The notes beneath the pieces are model-generated. The model did no database searches and was not told where the DNA came from. It saw nothing but the letters and a program-made list of their open reading frames with translations. From Sclerurus mexicanus (taxonomy: Eukaryota > Chordata > Aves > Passeriformes > Furnariidae): a stretch of 64,000 bases of DNA. A program made the translations under genes and the position numbers. How positions within the stretch are numbered: position 1 is the first letter of the stretch; each line of letters starts with the position of its first letter. Where the stretch lies: NCBI GenBank assembly GCA_013396755.1, contig VWZF01003190.1, forward strand, positions 1,244,775-1,308,774. The letters run 5' to 3'. Below are positions 9,901 to 20,435 of this stretch, piece after piece.

Positions 9901-12552
9901 ACCAATTCTTTAGGAATTTAACCTTGTATATTGGGATACTACTCATGTCCTGTATATTACATTAATGAAATTCTTAGTAAGTGACATTCATCGTGTAGTA
10001 CTTGTGTTTGCATTATTATCTTCATACTCTTTTGTCATGATATTTCATCTTGCAGCATTTTCTCTCTCTCTGCCCTGAACATAGATACTTTTGGGATGTA
10101 GTACTTGGATTTTCTCTTGACCTTCAAAAGAAGCTGCTACATTTTGCTACAGGAAGTGATAGAGTACCTGTGGGAGGAATGGCTGATTTGAATTTCAGGA
10201 TTTCAAAGAGTGAAACGTCCACAAATTGGTAAATTTTTTTGTTTAACTGTTTCCCAATAGCCCTTATTGCTCTTTAATGTCTTTTTTAAAGAAGAAAAAG
10301 CAAATGTACAAGGAAGAATTGCTTGGACTCCTTTAGTTTGTCTTCAAAATGTTATACCCATTTATTGATTGCATAAATTTTGCAGGTGGCTATTATAAAA
10401 TTGTTTCTCCAGGCAATGTTTACATTTCAGGCCAGTAATTATTTATAAAGATCCCTTACATATTTTCAATTCAAATACATAATTCATTTAATCATTCTTA
10501 CGTGACAGCTGAAATAATGAAAATATACCTTGGATCACCATGATTTTTTCTGAGTTTGATGGCAGTGTTTATAGCAGCCCCTGCAGCTGCAGAAAATGCT
10601 TTGATTCTCTCTTGATGGTCTAAATATGAATTCTAACATGTATGGCTGCAAAAAAGCAGCGTTCCTTTAGGGCCTCTGGTGTATGGCTGGCACAAAAATT
10701 GCTCAGATTATATAGGAACAAAGCAGTCTTGCAATTTCATTGTGAGAATTAAATTGTTCATGCCAAGCTTAGGTTTCTGGTAGGGTTTTATTTTGTATTG
10801 AGTTGACTTAAGACATTCCACTTGCTCTTCAGCTAGTATTCTCCTTCTCAAGACTGGAGAAAGTCACTTTGAATAATTTGAAAAGTTATATAGAAAAACT
10901 TACTGCTCTGAAACTCACTGATAAGCAGTAATTACTGACTTTACCTAGATTTTTTCAAACATTTAGAGTAATCAAAATACTTAAATGGAATTTTATTTTC
11001 AAAGTAAAATTTTTGTTGGGTTTTCTGTGGAGACCTGAACTAAATGCGTAAACAAAATAAACTTTGGTTTTGTTTTTAAATTCAGTTTATCTTGTTACTG
11101 AGGTATTTCTAATACTGTTTTCAATGAACTAATAACTGCTTCCAATAACATTAAAGGAGCATGAGGATCTGATGTAAAATGAAGAAAAATCAGTCAACAT
11201 TAAATCTCTTATGTTCCTTGTGTAAATTGTTCCTTTTCCTAGAAATGAGAAAATGGGGTTTGAAATAGTGTGCATTTTAAACTGGTGTAGGTCTGTTTTG
11301 CAAGATAATTGTCGCTGTCAGACTGCCTGCACAGGGATGAATGTAGATATGTTGCTCACACAATAGGATCAAAGAATATAATAGCAATAAAAATTGTCAA
11401 ATTAATAAAAGTTTCTCAGCTTTCCAAATTCTGAAGTATGTGACTCCAGTCTGATTAAAGATCTTTGTTGGTATTTAAAGGGCAGGAAGGAGAAAGTAGC
11501 TTGGGTTTCCAGGTCTGGGCGGTTCCACCCCCTTTCCAGAACATTTGCCAATCGTCAAAAGACCTTCAAAAAGGTTTAAAAGACAGTTTAAATGAAAGCA
11601 GACCTAGAGAGCTTTCGATTTACATACTGAAATTTAGCTTTTAAGTGTCTGCGTTTTAGAAATTTTTCAGTGCGTTTTCCAAGTGCCACGTTGAGCTTCA
11701 GCTCATTGTGTTCCTCCTCTCTCCCCTCAAATAATCAGTTGTAGGACAAGTCCATATCCTCAGTGTTGTCCTGCATGTCGCTTGAGAATTTAAAGGGCGA
11801 GAAGATCCTTTGGCTTCTCATTATCTGTGGCTCATCAAACTAATCCATTCCAGTGAGAAGCAGGTTTTCCGGTGTTTCAGTCAGGCAGTATCTGCAACAC
11901 ACGTATTCAGACTCTCTCTCAGAAGACACTTGCAAGTGGAAGTGTGCAGCGTTTGAGCGCTCTCCTCAGAGCTCCGCACTGCGGGCTGTCTGTCAGGGTG
12001 TATGTACCAGGCTGACCTTAGCTTCTGTATCCTCACCGAACTGCGCTGCATCGAGCCTTGCTTGTCCCTACCGCAGGACTCACCTGCCTTCTTCGTGTTG
12101 GGGATTCTGACTAAACCCGTGTTTTGTGTTTAGAGGAGTCATGTGGTACCTGGAGTTTCCAAAATCTGGAAGGAGACGTTTGCAAATTAACAAAAAAAAA
12201 ATAAAGATGGGGAGCTGCAGGCAAACAGATTCACCTGAGATGCTCATGAGCAACAGTGGTGTTATTTGCATTCAGCAACTTGAACCAACGACATTCGCAT
12301 AAATGTTCCTCTTACAGGGTTTCTTATTTAAGTAATGTTTAACTGAAAACGTGTAGGCAGTTGGCAGTGTTCCACTTCTATTGCGTTATTATTGAATGTT
12401 GTTTTGTTGGGTATTTTTTAAATTATTTTAGGTTACCTGTGGCCCATACCTGCTTCAACCAGCTTTGTCTCCCTCCTTACAAGAACAAGAAGGAACTGAA
12501 GCAAAAGCTGATCATTGGAATTTCAAATGCAGAGGGGTTTGGTCTAGAATAA
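803..12552 (+). CDS. HECTD2: HECTD2, C-terminal HECT domain (ten exons, 5' partial)
   Basis: HECT-domain E3 ubiquitin ligase. It accepts ubiquitin from an E2 onto a cysteine and passes it to a substrate. Joined exons: 803-910, 2762-2894, 5751-5839, 6622-6780, 7216-7290, 8169-8256, 8502-8608, 9351-9466, 10085-10228, 12432-12552. Every intron is GT-AG and frame is kept throughout, giving 379 residues and a TAA stop at 12550-12552. The translation matches the C-terminal half of human HECTD2 (776 residues, from memory) nearly residue for residue: VTFVGEAGLDMGGLTKEW in the N-lobe, FYYGFHSV, GSDRVPVGGMADLNF, and HTCFNQL around the active-site Cys (codon 12451-12453). The last residues are GFGLE, as in human. 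The preceding exon, which should end in IIIQRDSEQQMINIAR or similar, is not present in 1-802, so the gene starts before the window. Gene identity is very secure; the 5' end is outside. Confidence 0.96.
911..2761 (+). other. HECTD2 intron
   Basis: AT-rich intron between exons a and b. No repeat, RNA gene or extra exon recognised. Confidence 0.85.
2762..2894 (+). CDS. HECTD2: HECTD2 exon b (HECT N-lobe start)
   Basis: 44 codons plus one base, starting LARKRADLKKKLKVTF and ending IRQIFHPDY. It contains the HECT signature GEAGLDMGGLTKEW. The acceptor is TTTTGCAATAG and the donor TATG|GTGAGT is strong. The split glycine codon (G|GC) is completed at 5751. Confidence 0.97.
2895..5750 (+). other. 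HECTD2 intron, largest in the window
   Basis: Intron of 2856 bp. Mostly AT-rich, with a GC-richer patch at about 5450-5690 just before exon c. Open frames on both strands in that patch overlap one another and have no recognisable homology. Nothing else seen. Confidence 0.85.
5751..5839 (+). CDS. HECTD2: HECTD2 exon c (MFTYHKDS...FRLVGA)
   Basis: Two bases complete the split Gly, then 29 codons run from MFTYHKDSHCHWF to SEFRLVGA. The acceptor TTCTGCAG is good. The donor GGAGCT|GTATCC is weak, but it is the only GT that joins in frame to LMGLAVY at 6622. The last codon is Ala where human HECTD2 has Ile (from memory). The exon sits in a GC-richer island of an otherwise AT-rich intron. Confidence 0.93.
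5840..6621 (+). other. HECTD2 intron
   Basis: AT-rich; only the splice sites described for the flanking exons were seen. Confidence 0.85.
6622..6780 (+). CDS. HECTD2: HECTD2 exon d (LMGLAVYNS...QIMP)
   Basis: 53 codons in phase 0 covering LMGLAVYNSITLDIRFPPCC, a HECT N-lobe helix region, and ending DVTLDDLFQIMP. The acceptor is CATATATAG, with a poor pyrimidine tract. The donor CCT|GTAAGT is a consensus match. The Met at 6625 is internal, not a start. Confidence 0.97.
6781..7215 (+). other. HECTD2 intron
   Basis: 435 bp, AT-rich. No feature seen beyond its splice sites. Confidence 0.85.
7216..7290 (+). CDS. HECTD2: HECTD2 exon e (ELAHGLSELL...YSTFQ)
   Basis: 25 codons in phase 0, ELAHGLSELLSYEGNVEEDF then YSTFQ. 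The acceptor is CGTATTGTAG. The donor CAG|GTCATT is weaker than consensus after position +2. Reading on through the donor reaches a stop soon after, so the exon end is fixed by homology and by the next exon starting VFQEEFG. Confidence 0.96.
7291..8168 (+). other. HECTD2 intron
   Basis: 878 bp. The first 400 bases are GC-richer than the rest; no repeat or additional exon was recognised. Confidence 0.85.
8169..8256 (+). CDS. HECTD2: HECTD2 exon f (VFQEEFGVIK...NQNRK)
   Basis: 29 codons plus one base, VFQEEFGVIKSYSLKPNGDK then IPVTNQNRK. The acceptor TTTTTCTTTAG is strong and the donor AAAG|GTACCT is moderate. The last base G joins AG at 8502 to make Glu. Confidence 0.96.
8502..8608 (+). CDS. 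HECTD2: HECTD2 exon g (YVQLYVDFLL...CASYALL)
   Basis: Completes a split Glu, then 35 codons from YVQLYVDFLLNKSIYKQ to FYYGFHSVCASYALL, in the N-lobe near the E2-binding side. The acceptor TTCTTTTTTAG and donor CTG|GTAAGA are both strong. Confidence 0.97.
8609..9350 (+). other. HECTD2 intron
   Basis: 742 bp. No recognisable content; open frames on the minus strand here have no homology that I know. Confidence 0.85.
9351..9466 (+). CDS. HECTD2: HECTD2 exon h (LLRPEEVEIL...KTDLTI)
   Basis: 38 codons plus two bases: LLRPEEVEILVCGSPELDM, then the QRSTQYEGYQ segment leading to the C-lobe hinge. The acceptor is GGTTTCTGGAAG and the donor CG|GTAGGC. The split Arg (CG|A) is completed at 10085. Confidence 0.96.
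9467..10084 (+). other. HECTD2 intron
   Basis: 618 bp, AT-rich. A CT-rich tract directly precedes the acceptor at 10083-10084. Confidence 0.85.
10085..10228 (+). CDS. HECTD2: HECTD2 exon i (YFWDVVLGFS...ETSTN)
   Basis: Completes Arg, then 47 codons: YFWDVVLGFSLDLQKKLLHF, then the conserved GSDRVPVGGMADL, then SKSETSTN, plus two bases TG. The acceptor CTGAACATAG follows a CT-rich tract and the donor is TG|GTAAAT. This is the HECT C-lobe. The TG joins G at 12432 to give Trp, where human has Cys (from memory). Confidence 0.96.
10229..12431 (+). other. HECTD2 last intron
   Basis: 2203 bp before the catalytic-cysteine exon. It is AT-rich with a more GC-rich stretch at about 11.5-12.1 kb. I see no exon, repeat family or RNA gene in it. 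Confidence 0.85.
12432..12552 (+). CDS. HECTD2: HECTD2 last coding exon with catalytic Cys
   Basis: After the base completing the split codon, 39 codons run LPVAHTCFNQLCLPPYK to GISNAEGFGLE, then TAA at 12550-12552. The catalytic thioester cysteine is in HTCFNQ, codon TGC at 12451-12453, and the following CLPPY loop is typical of HECT C-lobes. The acceptor is TTATTTTAG. A poly(A)-type hexamer AATAAA (12548-12553) overlaps the stop codon but is unlikely to be used, because cleavage there would leave almost no 3' UTR. Confidence 0.97.
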
Positions 12553-12866
12553 AATTAAATACTCAAAGAACAGCATTTTTATGTAGCATTCACTCTTCTG
12601 ATTGTGCCTTTAAGCTTTTCATTGTTATGTCTCTTGATACTGTGCCAGTTTTATCTCATTCAGTTATTTTTTTTTAATTAAATACAGAGTGTATGTTTTT
12701 TCCTGAATGGCAATACATTTACTGCTTGCTTTGTTACAGAAAGTAGCTTTCTTTGTACAAAAAGCTCATCTCTTTGATAAACGAAACCCAGCTAAGACAA
12801 TTTCTATGTTTTAATTTTTTCTTCATAGCACTTTATTGTTAATCTTAATTCCCTCACACCAAGGTA

Positions 12867-12920
12867 TTCCACTGGGAGATAATACACAGAATATTTCTTT
12901 ATTAGTTAATCCCAGTGGAA
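12867..12920. repeat. Inverted repeat / potential hairpin in HECTD2 3' UTR
   Basis: Perfect 11-bp inverted arms, TTCCACTGGGA at 12867-12877 and TCCCAGTGGAA at 12910-12920, with a 32-base AT-rich loop. TAATA and TATTA near the loop ends could lengthen the stem. It is of pre-miRNA-like size (about 60 nt), but I recognise no known miRNA. Confidence 0.7.
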
Positions 12921-14513
12921 GAATGTTTTCAATTAACATTAATAAAAGAAAAAACCACAACATCAGCATGTAGCCATTTTTTTCACAAAGGCAAGTAGAA
13001 ATTTTAGTCTTTATAAAATGTATTTAGTTTTATTATTCTGTTTTTCCTTATTAGTGAAACCAGCTGTCTAAGGAGTGTGTAAATAACTGCCTGTGAAGAA
13101 ATAGGGTTTTGATAGCGCCATTTACTGCTATAAAATTATTTTTTATGAATAAGAAGTTTTAGATGTTCTATATTCAGCTTTTACACTTGACTGTACAAGA
13201 GTGTTAAGAGGTATTTTTTCAGCTTGAGGGGATTCATGTTCAAGCTACAGGTATAAAGGAACTTGTATGTTCATTCTTAATAGCAAAATAACCCAATCTA
13301 CTGTAGCATTATAGTAAACAAAACTAGATATTTAAAATAAATTCCACATGGTGAAGTGCTTTGGAAAGAGAACTAAATCCACAGTTCATGGCAAACTGAT
13401 ATAGTGTATCATGGTGTCATTTTTTTCAGCAACTTTGTTGAAAGTCTTAAGTACGCTGTGACAAAAGTGAATACAATAACATTTCAGAAGAATGTTGAAA
13501 CTTTCAGTAACTTGAAGACCAGCATTTAAAGACAATGTTTTGTGTTTTTCACTGCACAAACTACGTGAAAAGAATACTTGGTATGTCTGCTCTGAGTTAG
13601 TAAATTAGGAGCTGGAAAATCAGTGATTCTAAAATACTGATGTAAGTCTGGGTTTTGTTCATTAAATGGAAAGAATTTATCAGCATTTAGTATAGTATTT
13701 TTATATACGAATAGCTACTATGTGTTCTATAGATTTTATTTTTTTTTCAGCTGAATGAGGCCCAGATCCTTTGAGACACTTTGGCATCTAACTTGTCAGC
13801 TTTCCCCATTGACTTCTGCTGGGGCATGGATGAGTAAATATCTTGTAATGTCTGTGCTCAAATATTTTATTAATCTTCTTTTCTCTCTCTGTATTATTTA
13901 TTTACATATAATCAACAGATTTACAAATTAGGAAAAAGTTAATTCATAGTTTCAAAGCTGTTGTGGATATTCTTCAATAGCAAAGTGTAAATTTTATTCT
14001 ATCTCCTTGATAACTTACTAATGATTTTACAGTTTTATTAAGGCAGAGATAAATATTGGGATATTTTATAATATATGACATTATATTGATTGTACTGTCC
14101 TTGAAACCAGTAGTAAAATTTCCATTGACTTTATGCCTGGAATTAAACTAGGTTAGCAAGAGTGTTGAAAGCAGCTCTGCAATTGGCATTGTTTCTCCCA
14201 AATGGAGATTTAGAAATAAATCTTAACTTACAGGACTTCGGATGTTAAGAAACAATGAAACCTTCACCGTTGCGCTGGATGAACTAGATAGCTTCAAGCA
14301 ATGTCACATTTCTAATAGCCCAGTAGGGATATGGTTAAGGACTCTGGAACAAACACCGCCCCCCTTTCCCCTCTCTGTAGAATTGCAGTCATGGAAGGTT
14401 GACTTATGAATAAATAGCTGTACAGTTTATCTGAAAACATGGCAAAGTAGCCAAAATATTTTTTTTTTATGGCTTAAGCCCACTTTTAATAACTATTCAT
14501 CTGTTATTGTTAA

Positions 14514-14519
14514 AATAAA
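14514..14519 (+). terminator. Candidate HECTD2 poly(A) signal
   Basis: AATAAA in TTAAAATAAAAGC, followed within 30-60 bases by T-rich sequence. Chosen by its distance from the stop codon only. Alternatives lie upstream, and one at about 18423 downstream. Confidence 0.4.
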
Positions 14520-14540
14520 AGCTTTATCTTCTCATTTTCA

Positions 14541-15254
14541 CTGAATTGCACTTTGCCTTCAATTTAATTTTATTTATTGCAGCTTTTTTGATTTAATATG
14601 TAATATTACCTCAGAATTCTAAAAAAGCTATTGTATTTGCATCAGTTTTTAAATAAGATTGTCATTCAAAGACATTTTATATATTTCCTGATGTTGATAA
14701 ATTAAATAGTAAATTTTGTATTTGTTAAATGAAAGCATTGCACTGTATTTATTAAATAAGCCTCTGATAATTTTAAAACTTTTCTTCAATGATGTTTTGT
14801 TGTTCTTTTGTCTTGCCCTGTAACCCTACAAATCTTTTTTTTATCTCCATCATTGTTTTGTACCATACAAAAGAAATCTGGTTTGTATAAACTTGTTCAT
14901 TACTAAGTATCTATTTTTATGTATGAAAATTGTGCAGTCATTAAATATTTCAACTTCCGGCCTCACTTGTTTAATTTCAGATTGCCAAAATTGATCAGAA
15001 TGGATTTAAAATTATGATCAACCCTGATTTGGGTTTATTTTTCTTTTGGAAATTTTTCTTTACAGTAACAGTTTTGCTAAAACATTGCATGGCTTACTAA
15101 AAAGAAACTTAGTTGCAATTACCAGGCATGCACCAAAAATTGTATTTCATATTTATAATCAAAATTGCAGGTGTTCTGGTGCACACCACGGTGTAATAAT
15201 GCTGTAAAATAGCATGGATCCTGAACATGGACCCAACAGCTGCAGTTGTTTCAG
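14541..15254. other. AT-rich downstream sequence
   Basis: Extended 3' UTR of HECTD2 or intergenic DNA. No repeat or gene recognised. Confidence 0.6.
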
Positions 15255-15632
15255 ATGGAGAGGAGAAGCCTTCGGGGACACCTCGTTACATCCTTCTGAT
15301 ACCTCAAAGGGCCTTAGAAAAAGGAGGGAGAGGGAAGTTTTCTACAGGCAGATAGTGACAGGACAAGGGGAAATGGTTTCAAACTGAGAGAGGGCATGTT
15401 TAGAATAGATGTTGGGAAGACATTCTTTACTCAGAGGGCAGTGAAGCTCTGGAACAGTTTGTCCAGAGAAATTGTGAATGCTCCATCCCTGGAATTGTTC
15501 AAGGCCAGGCTGGATGGGGCCCTGAGGAACCTGATCTAGTGAATCGCATCCCTGCCCATGGCAGGGGGCGTTGGAACTGGATGATCTTTAAGGTCCCTTC
15601 CAACCCAAACCATTTTATGGTTCTGTGGTCCT
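15255..15632 (+). mobile_element. CR1 LINE 3' fragment
   Basis: Truncated non-LTR retrotransposon in sense orientation. It begins at a diverged form of the usual GAGAAGGCTCCGGGGAGACC. Hallmarks follow in order: GTGACAGGACAAGGGGAAATGG, GCAGTGAAGCTCTGGAACAG, CCATCCCTGGAATTGTTCAA, CTGCCCATGGCAGGGGG, and the 3' end GATGATCTTTAAGGTCCCTT then CCAACCCAAACCATT. 5' truncation is normal for CR1 in birds. It encodes no intact protein. Confidence 0.93.
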
Positions 15633-18600
15633 AACTTAAATTTCCTTTTTTTACTACCTCAGTTGCAAGATTACTTTGAGGTGCAAGGAGAGACAAAGCC
15701 AGAAGCTGTTATATGTTTTATCTTTTTCTGCCTAATTCTAACATTAAAGTCAGGAGGGACAGGTAACAAGAACATCATGCTTTTTCATGGACTCAGATCC
15801 TAATCACAGGACGATTCTCTGACCAGATCCAAAATTGCTTCGTCTTCTTTGTACCATTCAAGTTACCTACAGGTGGCAGCAAAGATGAAGACTGAAACAA
15901 TTTAATTAGAGGTCAGACTTTCCTCTTAACTAACAATAGATATTGTAAGTGCACATAATAAAGAGAAAGCTTATATCTTATAAATGTATATCACAAATTA
16001 TTTCAGATTTGCAAAATCAGCAAATATTAATTGTCTTTAAGCAAACAGATGTGGGGAAAGGAGAAGCAGCTGCTTTGGTCTAGAGCTGGATTTTGAAAAT
16101 GTCTTCTCTTTCCATGAAGAGTTCCCTAGTGTGTTATTGGGACCAATGAGAGACACTGCCAAAACCCCAAAGAGAGGAGATTGAGGTTATTGACTGTTCA
16201 GAGATCAGTAATAATCAAAACTGATGTTTGGAAAGAGGTTAGAAAGCCTGGTTTGCCTTGTCCTATTCCAACTAGGGATCAGATGGCTGGTACTTAAAAT
16301 TGAAAAGCCATATTTCTCTTTCATTTTTGGCCAAAAGTGGCGAGGTTCCTTCTCTGTAGTTGTAGTTGGTGTTAGTACTAGTTGACTTGCTCCAAAAGCA
16401 AATGCTATATCCACTGTTGTTCTTCCTAGATGTGGTATTTAATATTCTTTCAGAATCCCTCCTTGAGGTATCTTAAAGGCTCCTTAAAGCCTCTGTTTTA
16501 ATGTCCTGACTGTCAGATGATCATGTGTTTTTTATTCTGGAGCACCTAATTCTCTTCCAATAAATTTGTTTGTTTGGGTCAAGTAAGTTTTCAGACTATT
16601 TGTAATTTATTTTTTTCTTCAGGGCCTCTGCTGCTGTATGTGTTGTTGAAATTGCTTGGACTTTTAAATATTCATAGTGTATAAGAAAATAATAATGGGA
16701 CAGCCTGGGCTGCCACAGCTATTTCACTTGTGTTAGAAATGTTCTAATTAATAGTCAGGTAGGTTTTGTTGTTAAATTAATGAGCAAAAATGGCCCCCCC
16801 CCCCAGCGATCTGCACTTTTGTTAATTAAATTCTTATTGAATTTTTAAACCCCAGTGGCTTTATGTAAAATACAGCAGGTATGGCAACGGTTATTATGTT
16901 TTGATATAATTAATGGATTCATAACTGTAGAATGGATATTTGTTACAAAAATAATTCATTGTACAAGTTACATCTAGGAAAAAACTCCGAGATCAAGGGA
17001 GATGGAGACGTTTTGCCTGATAATCTGGTGAAGTTGTTGCTCACTAAACTCTGGATGAGTGGGGCAAGTTCACACAAGTTGGGCAGTACTTCAGTTCTGG
17101 TCTCTTCTGCAGTACTAGAATTAAGTAATACCTCTATGCATAAGAATAGGATGTATCAATGAATATATTGTGTGTTTCAGAGTTTTATGTTCTCCCACAG
17201 CAAGGCTTCCTTTACCGTTTTTGGCATCAGTTTAATGGTTTGTTACTAGTACTGAGGCATGAATAGACTTTTACTCTTTGATGCAATATTTTCTTCCCGT
17301 GAGAGTTGTCCTAGATTCTGTAGATACATGATGTTCAGGTTTTATTTATGGGCTTCTTGTTGATTTGGTGCTTTAACTCTGTAACATGATTTCATATTAA
17401 CCAGGAGAGATGCACCTGTTCTCACAGAGTTCTCAGTTATCTTTACACCAGGATCTCTGGCAGCTACCATACTGTGGATAATAACAATCCAGCCTCCACT
17501 GGGCTCTGCAGGCATTGCCAGAACAGAACTATTTGTAACTGTGTGTATGTTACTCAAATCATCTTGTCAATGGGTGAGTTTACTTGGTGTACATTCAGTT
17601 TCTGCTCTAGCAGAGAGCTAGAACATTAATTTCTTTTTACTATTCGGTTTGTGTCAGTAGCAGTACTGTGGAAGGCAAGAACTGCCTTTTGTCCTCTGGA
17701 TAATCAGTCCAGCTGGATATAAAGTAACCAAAGCACAGTCATTTTGAAAACACTGTGGTTTAAACTCAAAACATGCGGGTCTTGGTTTTGGTTGTCTCCT
17801 AGTGAATTTGTGTAACGTCGCATACCTGGTTTCCAAGGGCTGTGGTGGCACCATATATACTGCTTGTGGGTTTTAATAGTCGGCCTTGATTAGTAGGACG
17901 GAATGGGTAGATGAGCCAGTAACATATGCCACGTTGAGCAAAGAAGGTACTTAACTTTGTCATCTCACTCATCTACTTTACGGAGAGATTTTTCCCAAAT
18001 CTTTCTGGATTCCAAGATGGAGAAGTATCCTCCTCAGATTTTAAAACATCCCTGACAAGTCACGTTCTATGTTACTAAATGCGTCATATTCATTCTTAAA
18101 TGTTCATTAACAGAAAAGTTCATTAATCATAAGAGATAAATGGGACCTGTGTAAATTAGAGATGACCACAATAGCAGAAGAGAAATATTTCTTATAGAGA
18201 AGTTCAATAGAATTGCTTTTTAGTTGCAGAAATCTAATTTTATTCCCTCAGCTAATGAGGTTTAATTTTTCTAGTGTTTAATATCTTAGAGAGTTTAAGA
18301 ACTGAATTTTTTTTCTTTAATTCAATCACCATGTTAGATAAAACTCAAATTTGAGTAAACTCTAATATTTTTCTCATGCATCACTGTGTAGTGCTTATTG
18401 CATTGTCTAATTGTACTGAAATCAATAAAGTGTTCTACCTCACTATTCTTTTGGAATCCTAACTTTTCTGGCAATTTTTACCATGAAAGAAAAGCTTTCC
18501 CAATCATTGAAAGCATTTGTATTCATTCAAATTGAAGCTTTTAAAGTAATAACATAGGTTTGTTTCTGTTGCTTATAAACAACCTCATTGCATTTTGTTT

Positions 18601-18713
18601 TGGGTGGTTGCGTGTTAGGATTCAGAATCTATTCAATATCATATTTCTGCATATTGATTGAAAGGCATTAAGCTGTTATGTCAAATGGCACATTCTGGAA
18701 GGTAAAACCTCTC
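15633..18713. other. Intergenic, no gene seen
   Basis: AT-rich. Holds an 11-base poly-C run (16794-16804) flanked by several homeodomain-like TAATTA and TTAATTAA motifs (16745-16840), and an AATAAA at about 18423 that could be a distal HECTD2 poly(A) signal. No open frame with recognisable homology. Confidence 0.6.
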
Positions 18714-18739
18714 TTTCCAGTAGCTTGTGCTACTGGAAA
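18714..18739. repeat. Perfect snap-back hairpin
   Basis: TTTCCAGTAGC, loop TTGT, then GCTACTGGAAA: an exact 11-bp palindrome with a 4-base loop. There is no T-tract or gene beside it, and its role is unknown. Confidence 0.75.
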
Positions 18740-18845
18740 TCACTGTAAATATATGAAAAGGATTTCAAGTTAATAATTTTTTACCTTGCTTTGTTAGTTG
18801 CCAGATAGGAGCTGAAATCTGCCAGAGTATTACAACCAAGCTGGG

Positions 18846-18941
18846 TTTGAATTACCTGGGGAATGTTTGCTTTCATCCTATTGATCATCTCCTAGCCCAT
18901 GCTGGCCCAGTTTCTACTGGTGATGGGTTTCACATACTTAG
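18846..18941. repeat. Diverged interspersed repeat, family 1, copy A
   Basis: Shares most positions with 20436-20522, including TTGAATTACCT, GGGAATGTTTGCTTT, TCCTATTGATC and GTGATGGGTTTCAC. The copies differ by scattered substitutions, and copy B has a short deletion in the middle. I do not recognise the family. Confidence 0.7.
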
Positions 18942-19531
18942 AGGGGTTTTTTTAATTGTATTTCTTACACTAACATATTTAATATCCATTAATTATTCCT
19001 TTCAAAAAGTGAACTCAATTTGTTAAACAATCTGTAGTGTTGGGCAAGAACTCACAGGTACAGAACTAAAAATCTCAATGAAATTAGTTTAGAACACTGT
19101 TTTATTTTCCTATACTTGATTTTAAGAGTTAAACATCATCCTATAATCAAAGATGTTGAGGCAACATCAACTCAGCTATGCTGAGCTGTGTCTTCTGTTC
19201 TTCATTTCCTGTTTTTTTGTGTAAACTACTGTAGGCATGTAACCAAAACGTGGAAGATGTGATAGGAGTAGTTTTTATGTGAAAGTAATAGTGTGGGAAC
19301 GTTTTTATCTCTTCGCTTGATTTCTCATCCTAGTGTGCTAGTTGCAGTTGTGTGTGTTTTTCACTTGTAACCGTTTGCAGTGGCTACACTGCAGCTGGGA
19401 GTCTGAGGGTGTAAGTGCTTGCATCACTTTTCATATCATTGTTCAAAAGGAAAAATTACCTGAGTTTCTCTTCCCTGTCTTCAGGGTACCAACTGATGCA
19501 TCAAGGCTTTTCTATTTTATGGTGCAAAGGT

Positions 19532-19583
19532 ATTCTCAGTTTATCTTTTGCTCTTGAATTTCTTCTCAGTTTATTTGTTGCTG
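19532..19583. repeat. Short tandem duplication, about 30-bp period
   Basis: Two near-copies of TTCTCAGTTTATNTNTTGCT, starting at about 19533 and 19563. Confidence 0.5.
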
Positions 19584-20435
19584 GCTTTATTAGTAGGGCT
19601 TATTAATTATATATGACATAAGCAAGGCTGCTATGCTTAATCATGCATTCAGTTAGCATTTTCGTACTTGCAGGTGTACTGTGAAGAGGAAATTACTACT
19701 TTCAAGCAGCACAACCCATCTTTTGTTAATTTGTCCTGTCATTACTTGTAGCAACAATCTACATTCTTTCTGTGGCTATGCTGCCTTTCACCATGTTCAG
19801 GATCTACTGTCATTCATAATAGATAGGTAATTGTAGAATGATTAATGGAAGTTTTCACTCTGAATTTCTCTAGATGAGAAAATCATCCCTTTGGCTATTT
19901 GTGACATTTATTCCTACCCTTTTTTCTTTTTTTTTTCCCACTAGACCTCAGGTTTTATTTTGTATTTTCTCAATACATAGAGTAACTTAGGGGAATTTAA
20001 CAGACATTTTAGAACTGAGTTTTCACTTACACAGATTAATTATTTGGTTAGGTCTCTTGTCAGTCCTTATTCTAGCTGCATGCAGTGTCAATCCGCTTTG
20101 CAGCACATTTTCATAAATCAAAATGATTCTAATATTAAGAAAGAATACATAAACAAAGCTGCTGCAAAAGGATGGCAACTTGTGTATCTAAGGTGCAATT
20201 TGTGTGTCTCTGCCTCTTAAAAAAAAAAGGCTGATTAAAAACAATGGTTCAAGGTGGTGGCAGGGGAAAGTGGAGAGAATTGCTATGCTTCATCTCTCAT
20301 TTCTGGGGAGCTACACAGAAGCTACATATTGAAGATATCCTGTATGGGACAAAAATTCCCATGGGGATAACACTACAAGCTTCAGATCAGTCATTGTAAC
20401 TCAATCTGCTCTTCCTTTTTGTTGCTATTAGCTTA

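Larger units (their letters stand above)
12553..14540 (+). other. HECTD2: Probable HECTD2 3' UTR
   Basis: Very AT-rich sequence after the stop codon with no protein-coding features. Poly(A)-type AATAAA hexamers occur at 12941, 13336, about 14214, about 14407 and 14514-14519. The 14514 copy lies about 2 kb past the stop, a reasonable distance for this gene, and is my preferred proximal end. A distal end near AATAAA at about 18423 (followed by a GT-rich GTGTTCT) cannot be excluded. The region also contains an inverted repeat at 12867-12920. The extent is inferred; only transcript data could fix it. Confidence 0.5.

Noticed and set aside
12548..12553. AATAAA overlapping the HECTD2 stop codon as the poly(A) signal
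   Set aside because: Cleavage there would leave only a few bases of 3' UTR; better placed signals lie downstream.
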